Source: an uncultured Acidimicrobiales bacterium
GTDB lineage: Bacteria > Actinomycetota > Acidimicrobiia > Acidimicrobiales > SZUA-35
Assembly: GCA_937997485.1 (NCBI GenBank)
Contig: CALKTH010000003.1
Coordinates: 17,963 to 81,962, forward strand
Length of the DNA: 64,000 nt
Direction of reading: 5' to 3'
Within the stretch, counting starts at the first letter, position 1. Each line of letters starts with the position of its first letter. The notes under the pieces are model-generated. The model was not told where the DNA came from. It saw only the letters and a list, made by a program, of their open reading frames with translations, and searched no databases. A program made the position numbers and the translations under genes. Below, one piece after another: positions 8,483-16,518 of the stretch.

Positions 8483-11400
8483 TGGCGAGCAGTGCGTTTG
8501 AGCTCATCGAGGCCAAGCTCAGTCGAGCGGCCGCAGGAAACCGCGTTCGTGTCGACGAGACGATGGTGCCCGTGCTGGGCACGATCAATCGGCTTGTCGG
8601 CGTCGGCGGTCTCAAGATCACAAAGGCTGAGGTGGAGGTGGGCGTCGACGATGACGCGACCCCTGAGGTCACCGTCTCCGGTCGATTCACACTCATGAAG
8701 ATGCCCGCCGAGGCTTCGCTACATGTCGTGGACGGAGCGCCCCTCGAAGTGACGTGGGAGTCCACCATCAACGAGGAGGTGTCCCTCGTCGAAACAGTCT
8801 CCGGCTTCAGCGGCCCGATCAGTGCGCTGGCCAGCCGGCTGCTTGACCTGACCGGAGCTCGGGCCGCCGGTGCCGACATCGCGCTGAGCGGCGCAACGGT
8901 GGCCGCCAGCACGGTCGGCGAACGAGTCAGTCTCTCGGGTGAGACCAGCGCTCCCGTCACGCTCCGCCTCGCTGATGCGGAGCTCCACCTGAAGCTCCAG
9001 ATCGACCTCACCTCGAAACTGGACGACGACGGATCCGGCACTCGAGTCTCGGATCTGCGGGCACGCGGAGCGCTCGACATCGGGCCGGCCGAGGTAGCCG
9101 TCGAGGCGGACCTCGCAGCAGAAGGGAACGTGCTCACCGGGACCTGGTCCGCTGGCGAGGACGACGAACAGCTCGGACTACTTGATCTCTTCGAGGCGAC
9201 GGGACTCCCTGTACCCGAGGTTCCCGACGAGTTGCTGATCTCGCTGTCGTCCGTCGAGCTCGTGTGGGATGCGAAGGCCCGTGAGCTGAGCATCGACGCA
9301 GCGTCTGACGGCTTTGGGTCCGTCTCGATCCTGGCGACGAAGACTGACGCTGGCCGCTGGGTGCACACCATTGCGTTCAACCTGGAGGAAGGTACGAGCC
9401 CGGCGGATCTGCCGGTCATCGGCCCGGACTTGGGCTCGCTCGACGAGTTCACGTTTGAGCAACTCTCGGTGGTCTACGCCAGCCGGGACGGAGCGCCCGC
9501 CCTTCTGCCGAGCGGTTCTGAGACCGCTCCACCCCGCCTCGAACAGGGCATCAACGCCGTGGCGGTGCTCGATCTCTACGGCGGCGATGACGACGCCGAC
9601 CCTGCCAGTTCAGGCAATGGTCGCCTGGCTGAAATGGTCGGAACTCGCCGACTCTCCGTCGTGGCCTCAGCGGCGACCGGCGCTGGCGTCATGCTTCGTG
9701 CCGAGCTGGAAGGGTCCATCGAACTCGGCGGCGGGCTGGCACTTGCTGATAGCTATGCACAATTAACAACCGCTCCGTTTGGCGTCGGCATTGCCGGTTC
9801 GCTTCGCGCCGATCTTGGCGAGCAGGTTCTCGTCGCTGAAGGCGGCGTCAGCATCGACATGACGCAGGTGAACGGTCGGTTGATCGCGCGGGCCGAGACG
9901 CACGATGGCCAGCCGGCGAACATGCTCGAACCGCTTGGCATCCGAGGAGTCGGTCTGAGCGAGCTCGGTCTGGGCGTTGGGCTCATCTTCACTCCCCCGT
10001 CGGCCTCGCTCGGTATCCAGGCGGCCTTCAGCCTCGGCGACGATCAACAACCGGACGCCAACGAGTTCGCGCTTGTACTCCAAGTCATCCCAAGTGTGCC
10101 GATTCCCGCGGTGAACGTGCTCGTCGCTCAGTTTGCGCTCGAGGAGCTCTCGCTCAACCGGATGCTCATGGTCTTCGTGGAAGACGCTCCGGAGCTGCCA
10201 GGAATCATCGGTGACATCGAAGCTCGCAACTTGGGTTTCCACTATGCATCCAAGCCCACACCCCTTCCGGACGGCTCGGTCGCACAGACCGGCTTCGGCT
10301 TCCACGGCGAGCTCGACATGTTCGGTATGCAGGCGCGAGCGATCGTGATGGTCGATCCAGTCTCTGGCGCAAGAGGTCGCTTCGAGATGGCCCCGTTGGA
10401 CATCCGACTCGGCAGTCTGCCGGTCCTGAAGGTCAGCCGTTCGCTGACTCCGCTGCCCGAACTCCAGTCCGGCGGTGGCGTGGGCGGAGGCGGTCTCGTT
10501 CCGCTGCCGGACGCGAACAGCAATCCTGCCTTCGCCAACGGGCCGGTCTTCGAGTTCAATTCAGCCGGGCCTCGGTACCTGTTCGCCAATTGCGAGATTG
10601 AACTGTTCGGTCTCTACCGGGCCACGGTCCTCGCTGAGGTCAACCAAGACGGCTTGACCTTCCTGTACCGAACAGCGATCAGCGATGTTCTGTCAATCAC
10701 CATGACGTGCTCACTTTCGACCGGCGAGACGCCACGGTTCCGGGCCAAGTCCTCGTTCGACTTCGACTTGGACATTGAGGTTCCGATGCAGATCGGCGAA
10801 CTCGATCTCGGCACGTTCGAACTGGACACTGCACTCCATCTCAGTTTGGAGATCGACGCCAGTCTCGATTCGTTCGCACTGACGATTGACGGCGACTTCG
10901 AGTTCGAAGGGCTCAAGCTCGACTTCCCGCGGCTCACTCTTGCCGTGCCTCTTGCGTCCTTCGCTGATCTTGGTCAAACGATCATCGACCATCTCCTGGC
11001 GATGGCCGGTGACCTGTTCGCTGAGTTCTTCGCCAGCATCGAGGAGCTGTGGAACGAGACCGTCGCTGTCCTGGGTGAGGCGGCGGAAGCGGTTGGCGAA
11101 GCGGTCGTCGCTCTCGCCGAGGAGGCCGAGGAGTTGGCGGAGGACATCGTCGCCGGCGCGGAGCGAGCGGTGGCCGCTGTTGGCGAGGGACTGGAAGAGG
11201 CGGGAAAGGCGGTCGCAGAGCTCGCCGACGATGCCGCACAGGTGGCCGAAGCGGGTCTCGAAGCGGTCGCCGAAGTCACCGAGGAGATCGAGGAGTTCGC
11301 GGTCGCCGTGGGTGCGGAGATCGAGGCCGTTGGAGAGGCGGCCGTTGAGCTGGCGGGGGCCATCGTCGATGAGGCAGAAGCCTTCGTCGCCGAGGTCGGC

Positions 11401-11685
11401 CAGCAGATCGAAGCGATGGCCCGAGAGGTGGAGCGAGCCGTCGAGGCAGTGATCGACGATGCGGTCGAGATCGCCAACGCTGCGGTCGAAGCGGCCAAGG
11501 AACTGGCGAACGACATTGCGGCCGAGGCTGAACGGCTTGCGGCGGCGTTGGAGCGAGAGTTCGCCGCTCTCGCTCGCGAACTCACCGACGTGCTCAACGA
11601 GATCGCTCGATGGGCTGAGCAAGCACTGGATGACGTCGGCGACGCATTCGAAGACGCAGGCGAAGCCCTGTTCGGCTGGATCTGA
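8482..11685 (+). CDS. very large beta-rich protein with an Ala/Glu helical tail, unknown function
   Basis: A 1067-residue product, not recognised. ATG at 8482 is chosen because the sequence becomes protein-like there (MASSAFELIEAKLSR) and it overlaps the leader ORF stop. Residues about 1-830 are made of alternating polar/nonpolar strands (for example AELHLKLQIDL, FEFEGLKLDFPRLTLAV) with many Asp/Glu/Gly turns. A Gly-rich hinge (GGGVGGGG) lies near 665. From about 831 to the end the sequence is long amphipathic helices of Ala, Glu and Val in a loose repeat (VAELADDAAQVAEAGLEAVAE), like apolipoprotein or LEA proteins. No signal peptide or transmembrane helix is visible. The amphipathic sheet plus helices suggests lipid or particle binding, which is inference. 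It is followed 11 bp later by another giant gene, surely in the same operon. Confidence 0.8.
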   Translation: MASSAFELIEAKLSRAAAGNRVRVDETMVPVLGTINRLVGVGGLKITKAEVEVGVDDDATPEVTVSGRFTLMKMPAEASLHVVDGAPLEVTWESTINEEVSLVETVSGFSGPISALASRLLDLTGARAAGADIALSGATVAASTVGERVSLSGETSAPVTLRLADAELHLKLQIDLTSKLDDDGSGTRVSDLRARGALDIGPAEVAVEADLAAEGNVLTGTWSAGEDDEQLGLLDLFEATGLPVPEVPDELLISLSSVELVWDAKARELSIDAASDGFGSVSILATKTDAGRWVHTIAFNLEEGTSPADLPVIGPDLGSLDEFTFEQLSVVYASRDGAPALLPSGSETAPPRLEQGINAVAVLDLYGGDDDADPASSGNGRLAEMVGTRRLSVVASAATGAGVMLRAELEGSIELGGGLALADSYAQLTTAPFGVGIAGSLRADLGEQVLVAEGGVSIDMTQVNGRLIARAETHDGQPANMLEPLGIRGVGLSELGLGVGLIFTPPSASLGIQAAFSLGDDQQPDANEFALVLQVIPSVPIPAVNVLVAQFALEELSLNRMLMVFVEDAPELPGIIGDIEARNLGFHYASKPTPLPDGSVAQTGFGFHGELDMFGMQARAIVMVDPVSGARGRFEMAPLDIRLGSLPVLKVSRSLTPLPELQSGGGVGGGGLVPLPDANSNPAFANGPVFEFNSAGPRYLFANCEIELFGLYRATVLAEVNQDGLTFLYRTAISDVLSITMTCSLSTGETPRFRAKSSFDFDLDIEVPMQIGELDLGTFELDTALHLSLEIDASLDSFALTIDGDFEFEGLKLDFPRLTLAVPLASFADLGQTIIDHLLAMAGDLFAEFFASIEELWNETVAVLGEAAEAVGEAVVALAEEAEELAEDIVAGAERAVAAVGEGLEEAGKAVAELADDAAQVAEAGLEAVAEVTEEIEEFAVAVGAEIEAVGEAAVELAGAIVDEAEAFVAEVGQQIEAMAREVERAVEAVIDDAVEIANAAVEAAKELANDIAAEAERLAAALEREFAALARELTDVLNEIARWAEQALDDVGDAFEDAGEALFGWI

Positions 11686-11696
11686 GGGAGATCACC

Positions 11697-14600
11697 ATGA
11701 GTACGACCAACACCACCAACAACCAGACCGAACGATTCCGGCAGCAGTTTGCAGAGCAGGTTCGTCAAGCGCAGATCGAGAACGAGCGGCGAATCGAGCA
11801 GGCCCGTCAGGCCAAGGATCAGCGCATTCGGTCCGCAGAGCGGGAAGCCGAGGCCCGTCTGGCCGATGCAACGTTCCGCCAGATCTTCTATACGCACGAC
11901 AACGTCATCCACACGTACCGTCCGGACCGATCTCGGTCCGTTCTCTTCACCGAGGCGCGAACGAGTGTGACCAGGCCCGTCGCCGAGACGCCACAAGGTG
12001 CCGCTCGAATCGCTCGTCTCCAGGCAGATCTGAGGGTCGCCGAAGATCAAGTCCGGGAGTACGAAGCAACCTTGATGCAGCTGGAATTCCAGATCGCGGC
12101 CGACGAGGCCACAGCCGCAAGCAACCCCTTCGGCAACCTTTTCGGCTTCATCCCGAACGCGCGACGATCCGTCGACCATCGACGCCGCGACGATCTGCGC
12201 CGGACGCTCGAGGGCGCTCGGCGTCGGCTCGCATCCATCCAGTCCGAACTCGAAGAACTCGGGCAGGCCAGCTCGAGCGAAACCGTTCCCGTCAACGCTG
12301 CAGTCGGGGATGTTGTCGTCGACCAAGCTGGCGGCGCGGCCTACTGGGCCCGCTGGGCCGCACCGTTCGCGGTGTCTCGCCATGTGTTCGACACCAACGA
12401 TGGGTCGACCGACGGCACCAGCGAGGCCATCTACGACAACCGTCCAGCCCCCGTCACCTCGGTAGCCCTCTACGAACCCGTCGATGGCAGCGAGCCCGTC
12501 CTCTACTGGCTCGAAGGCGATCGATCGATCATGCGCGGATCGATCGACGGAAGCTCGGTGCCGGACGTCGTGCTCGACATCGAAGCGCCGGGCCAGGGTG
12601 GTCTTTGGCAACTTGCGATCGACTCGATTCAACGTCGGCTCTACTGGACGAACACCATCTCGATCTGGCGGGCTGACCTCAACGTGGAGGAGATGAGCTC
12701 CACGGTGGTGATGGTCATTTCGCCGAGCGAGTCGCCCCATCCCATCGACCTCGCCGTCGATGGAGCGAGCGGGGTGCTGTATTGGATCGACCGTGACCTC
12801 AAGATGTTGCGAAGCGCCGATTTGGAGGGCCGGGACATCTCGGATCTCTACCCCATCGAGCGGCCATTCCGTGGCCTTGACGTCGACCGCCACACTGGGA
12901 TGCTCTATTGGGCGGACGAGGTGCGAGGTAGCCGGTGGGTTCGCCGGGGCGCAACCGACAATCGAATGCTCATCTTCGATGGGAGCACGGACTTCGTTGA
13001 CCTTGGCCGCGTGATCGTCTCCGAACCCGGCCGACCAGCCTCCATCACCATCGACCTGCGGTTCGACGTGACGGAGTTCCCCACCGGGGCCGATCAGACG
13101 CTGATTTCGAGGTGTTCCTCTGACGGCACCATCCACTTCAGCGTTGCGCTGCGAAGGTCCGACATCGTCCTCACCATGGGCGACGAGACGCTGGGAGCAG
13201 CCCGGATGTCTTCGACCGGCGTTCAGGACTTCACGATCGCGCTCGAAGACAAGCCGAACGGCACAGGGGTCCAGATTCTGAACGGCGACGGCGGCTTTGG
13301 CGGCGCCCACATGAATTCGCGTCTGCTCGAGCCCGCTCGCTCCGATGATCCCGCAGACGGGCGCTGGCTCCTGGGTGCAGCACATGGTGCTCGAGGTCCG
13401 AAGCAGTTCTTTGAAGGCGCCATCTGGGAGGCCAACGTTTGGAGCGGCGCCAAGACTGAGCGGCAGATGAGGAACATTCGGCGCCGGATCGTTGATCCGG
13501 CAACCGAGAAAGGACTGATCGGCGCGTGGCGTGGAGGCAAGCGAATCGGCCGATTGCTACCCAACCAGGTTCCGGGCGGCACTGCGGGGCTCACGAGGAG
13601 CAAGCGCTTTGATCATCGCTTCCCGGTCGAAGCGCTGGCGCTCGAAGGTCCGGATGAACAGCGCAGTCGCCTGTTGCTTCCGCCGATCAGTCTTTCGTCG
13701 AATCAGGGCTTCACCTTCGAGGCATGGGTCATGGCCCGGTCAGGCTTCGAGAAACACACGCTTCTCGATCTTCACGACACTGCCTCCGGTCAACGTCTGA
13801 CCGTGAGCCTCGAGCAATCCTCGAGGCAAGGCGACAGCGAGCCCATTCCCGTTCAGGTCACCGGCCACACGGTTGTGGGCGAGACGGCGCAGATCGCAAG
13901 TGTGTTCGGTGGACGCGTCCGCCGGGACCGGTGGGTGCACGTTGCGGTAGCCGTCGGGCCAGACGGGAAGCCGGCCATCTTCATCGATGGGCAGGAGGTT
14001 CGCACGAGCGGAGGAAACAAGTTCCCACGCCTCGACCTGCGGGCTGCTGTCGGCGAGGCCGGGTCGAGCTTGCAGGGAATGATCTCCGATCTTCGCTTGT
14101 GGAGCGGGCGGATTGGCAACGATTTGATCTTGCGCCGACGTCATCAACGCCTGGCTGGCAATGAGCCCGGATTGGTGGACTACTGGCCACTTGAAGAGCG
14201 GCAGGGCGCGGCGCTCGCCGCCAACCGAGTGGGCGCGGGCCGCGAGGCCACGGTGCTGGCAGTGCCCGAGGAGCTCCGCCTCATTCGAGCTGAACTACGG
14301 GCAGCCATCGCAGATCTTGAAGGCGCGATGCACGGCCGGACCTCTCCACAGGAACAGCAACGTCTCGACTCCTACCGGGAGGAGCTCGCTGCGTTCAACC
14401 AACAGATTCTCGAATTCGATCCGTGGGTCATCGACGAGGCGCCGATAGCCCGGCCCGATGTGGTGGAGCGTCAAGCGGGTGAGGTCATGTCGATCCCCGG
14501 TTCCGATGGTCTGGCCCTTTCGTTCACCGCGGCGTATGGGATTGCCCGCAAGCAGCAGGCTCAGGCCGCCCTGCGGTTGGCCCGAGAGAAGGCGGACGCT

Positions 14601-14945
14601 GACGTCGCTGCGGCAAACGCTTCGGCTGCTGCACGTCGGGATCTTCTGGAGGCCGGTCGAGCGAGCGCGCTCTTCAACGCAGCGGAGACGGAGCGGCAGG
14701 CCAGAAGTGCCGCCACACGACGCCGGGCGATAGCTGCCGAACAGCGGACCGAGGCACGAGAGGCAGGACAGCGGCGGGAGGAGGCTGCCACCGCCTCGGC
14801 GACAGCGATCGTCGATCGCTCGCGGAGCACCGCCGCAGGCGTCGTCAGCGACGCTCGCGCGGCCAAGCAGCAGCGGGTCGGTAAGGCTCGCTCGGATCGG
14901 GACCGCAAGGCGCAAGAACTCCGCGAGGCTCGCGCCCGTCTCTAG
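11697..14945 (+). CDS. coiled-coil protein with YWTD-type propeller and two LamG-like domains
   Basis: A 1082-residue protein with ATG at 11697 after GAGGGAGA. Domain order: residues 1-60 are a charged coiled coil (ERFRQQFAEQVRQAQIENE), with a second coil at about 100-130. About 205-420 carries repeats of LDL-receptor class B type (LYWLEGDRSIMRGSIDG, LYWTNTISIWRADL, LYWIDRDLKMLRSADLEG, LYWADEVRG), predicting a beta-propeller. About 420-625 and 655-850 are two concanavalin/LamG-like domains (FDGSTDFVDLG ... LIGAWR; FTFEAWVMARSGF ... GLVDYWPLEE). About 860-905 and 945-1082 are coiled coils very rich in Ala, Arg and Glu. No signal peptide or membrane segment is seen, which is odd for domains that are usually extracellular. 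It is co-transcribed with the preceding giant gene. Function unknown. Confidence 0.82.
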   Translation: MSTTNTTNNQTERFRQQFAEQVRQAQIENERRIEQARQAKDQRIRSAEREAEARLADATFRQIFYTHDNVIHTYRPDRSRSVLFTEARTSVTRPVAETPQGAARIARLQADLRVAEDQVREYEATLMQLEFQIAADEATAASNPFGNLFGFIPNARRSVDHRRRDDLRRTLEGARRRLASIQSELEELGQASSSETVPVNAAVGDVVVDQAGGAAYWARWAAPFAVSRHVFDTNDGSTDGTSEAIYDNRPAPVTSVALYEPVDGSEPVLYWLEGDRSIMRGSIDGSSVPDVVLDIEAPGQGGLWQLAIDSIQRRLYWTNTISIWRADLNVEEMSSTVVMVISPSESPHPIDLAVDGASGVLYWIDRDLKMLRSADLEGRDISDLYPIERPFRGLDVDRHTGMLYWADEVRGSRWVRRGATDNRMLIFDGSTDFVDLGRVIVSEPGRPASITIDLRFDVTEFPTGADQTLISRCSSDGTIHFSVALRRSDIVLTMGDETLGAARMSSTGVQDFTIALEDKPNGTGVQILNGDGGFGGAHMNSRLLEPARSDDPADGRWLLGAAHGARGPKQFFEGAIWEANVWSGAKTERQMRNIRRRIVDPATEKGLIGAWRGGKRIGRLLPNQVPGGTAGLTRSKRFDHRFPVEALALEGPDEQRSRLLLPPISLSSNQGFTFEAWVMARSGFEKHTLLDLHDTASGQRLTVSLEQSSRQGDSEPIPVQVTGHTVVGETAQIASVFGGRVRRDRWVHVAVAVGPDGKPAIFIDGQEVRTSGGNKFPRLDLRAAVGEAGSSLQGMISDLRLWSGRIGNDLILRRRHQRLAGNEPGLVDYWPLEERQGAALAANRVGAGREATVLAVPEELRLIRAELRAAIADLEGAMHGRTSPQEQQRLDSYREELAAFNQQILEFDPWVIDEAPIARPDVVERQAGEVMSIPGSDGLALSFTAAYGIARKQQAQAALRLAREKADADVAAANASAAARRDLLEAGRASALFNAAETERQARSAATRRRAIAAEQRTEAREAGQRREEAATASATAIVDRSRSTAAGVVSDARAAKQQRVGKARSDRDRKAQELREARARL

Positions 14946-14967
14946 GGACGGCCCCTCGGAAAGCGCG

Positions 14968-14997
14968 ACGGCGCCTCCGCATCAGCGGAGACGCCGT
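14968..14997 (+). terminator. hairpin after the two-gene module
   Basis: ACGGCGcCTCCGC (14968-14980) pairs with GCGGAGaCGCCGT (14985-14997) around the loop ATCA, giving 12 pairs with one internal mismatch. It begins 23 bp after the stop of the YWTD/LamG gene. There is no T run, so it is probably a termination or 3'-end-protecting hairpin rather than a classical intrinsic terminator. Confidence 0.5.
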
Positions 14998-15056
14998 TCG
15001 CACGCGGAGTGGCGGATGGCGGAGTGTCCGTGCCTCGGTCGCGACATGATGGTCGG

Positions 15057-16418
15057 ATGGGACGCCGCCTGACCGAGACCGAGGCCATGCTGTGGAACCT
15101 CGAACAGAACCCAAAGCTCGTTTCGACAATGGGCGCCGTAGCCATGCTCGGCTCCAACCCTGAGCAGGAGCGCTTCGAGAACACCATCGCCGGAGCTGTG
15201 TTGCAGGTACCCGCGCTTCGGGAGAAGGTGCGGCCATCCGGTCTGCCCATGGTGCCGCCCGAGTGGGTGACGGATCGCCACTTCGACCTCAGTGCGCATG
15301 TCCGTTGGCGTCGGCTGGTCGGCGGCACCGGTGATGCTGCCCTCGCCGAGCTCGTCGCGCAGATCATCAATGATCCCTTCGACCGCACGCGGCCGCTCTG
15401 GCAGCTCACGGTGATCACGGGGTTGGCGAAGAAGAAGGCTGCGCTCGTTATCAAGCTCCACCACTCGATCGCGGATGGGGCCGGGGCCCTGGCGTTGGCG
15501 ACGAGCTTGCTCGACTTCACCGCCGACGCTCCAGAGCGAGGGGCGGTCGACGTCGCGACCGGGCTGGCGTTGCTGATGGCAGCAGAGGCCGAGGAGCCCG
15601 CACCAGACCCCGCGTCAGCCCTCGCCGATCTCATCCGAGGTGGTGCAGAGAAGATGGTCGGCCTTCTCAACGATGCAGCCAGCGGTGGCGGCGAGACGCT
15701 GGCAACGGCACGGTCGCTGGCTGAACAGATGCCAAACCGGCAGCCGCAAAGCTCGCCACACTGGAGGGATCGGTCCCGCAACCGCCGAGCCGTGTTCCTC
15801 GATGTGCCACTCGATGACCTCAAGACCCGAGCTGCCGAACTCGAAGTCAGCCTGAACGATCTGTTCGTTGCCGCCTGTGCCGAGGCCGCCATCAGGCAAC
15901 ACCAACGGGCGGGCGTCGAACTCGACACGCTTTCCTCATCCGTCGTGATCAGCACGCGGCAGAGCGATGACCCGGCTGCCCAGAACGCGGTGCTTCCCAC
16001 GAGCATCCACATTCCGGTGAGCGGCGCAGGCGCCATGGATCGTCTCTTGTCGATTCGGGCCCAGGTCGTGGAACGACGCGAACAAGTCAGCGGCTCGAAC
16101 GATTTGTTGGGAGCCCTCGGCGCACTCTCGGGCTTGCTGCCAAGCGCCGTGACCTCATCGCTTGCGGCGGATCAGGCGGCGCGGGTCGACTTCGCAACGA
16201 GCAACTTGCCTGGCCCGCCGATTCCGGTGTGGATCGCAGGGAGCCAGCTCGAATCCCTGCGGCCGATCGGCCCCGTCGGCGGCACGGCCTTCAACGCCAC
16301 CCTTCTTTCCTACCTCGGCCAGGCTTCGATCGGCCTCCACGTCGATCCGGCGTGCATTCCCGATCCCGCTTCGCTCAAGCGAGACCTCCGACAAGGCTTC
16401 ACCACGCTGGGCGTCTAG
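15057..16418 (+). CDS. wax ester synthase/diacylglycerol acyltransferase (WS/DGAT)
   Basis: A 453-residue acyl-CoA-dependent acyltransferase that makes wax esters and/or triacylglycerol for storage, working at the membrane or lipid-droplet surface. The active-site motif HHSIADG is at residues 135-141, within IKLHHSIADGAGALALATSL. The C-terminal half has the usual family sequence (VISTRQSDD, TSNLPGPPIPVWIAG). MGRRLTETEAMLWN at 15057 fits the family N terminus; an upstream in-frame ATG at 15009 would add 16 non-conserved residues. The length is normal. It stands alone between a hairpin and a peptidase gene. Storage-lipid synthesis is common in actinobacteria. Confidence 0.93.
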   Translation: MGRRLTETEAMLWNLEQNPKLVSTMGAVAMLGSNPEQERFENTIAGAVLQVPALREKVRPSGLPMVPPEWVTDRHFDLSAHVRWRRLVGGTGDAALAELVAQIINDPFDRTRPLWQLTVITGLAKKKAALVIKLHHSIADGAGALALATSLLDFTADAPERGAVDVATGLALLMAAEAEEPAPDPASALADLIRGGAEKMVGLLNDAASGGGETLATARSLAEQMPNRQPQSSPHWRDRSRNRRAVFLDVPLDDLKTRAAELEVSLNDLFVAACAEAAIRQHQRAGVELDTLSSSVVISTRQSDDPAAQNAVLPTSIHIPVSGAGAMDRLLSIRAQVVERREQVSGSNDLLGALGALSGLLPSAVTSSLAADQAARVDFATSNLPGPPIPVWIAGSQLESLRPIGPVGGTAFNATLLSYLGQASIGLHVDPACIPDPASLKRDLRQGFTTLGV

Positions 16419-16518
16419 CTCTCGCTCGCGTTGGGCGGTCCGTTCGATTGACGGGTCCGACAAGATCCGAGGACTCGCAGTCCAGCGATCGCAGGGTGGA
16501 GTCTGTAGGTTCTCGCAG

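Noticed and set aside
10974..13385. An 803-codon open frame antisense to the two giant genes
   Set aside because: It spans the junction of two well-supported genes, is low-complexity (Ala/Ser runs opposite the Ala/Glu tail), and has no ribosome site.
16162..16518. A longer start for the S9 peptidase
   Set aside because: The 119-codon extension overlaps the end of the WS/DGAT gene and is Arg/Ser-rich shadow sequence.
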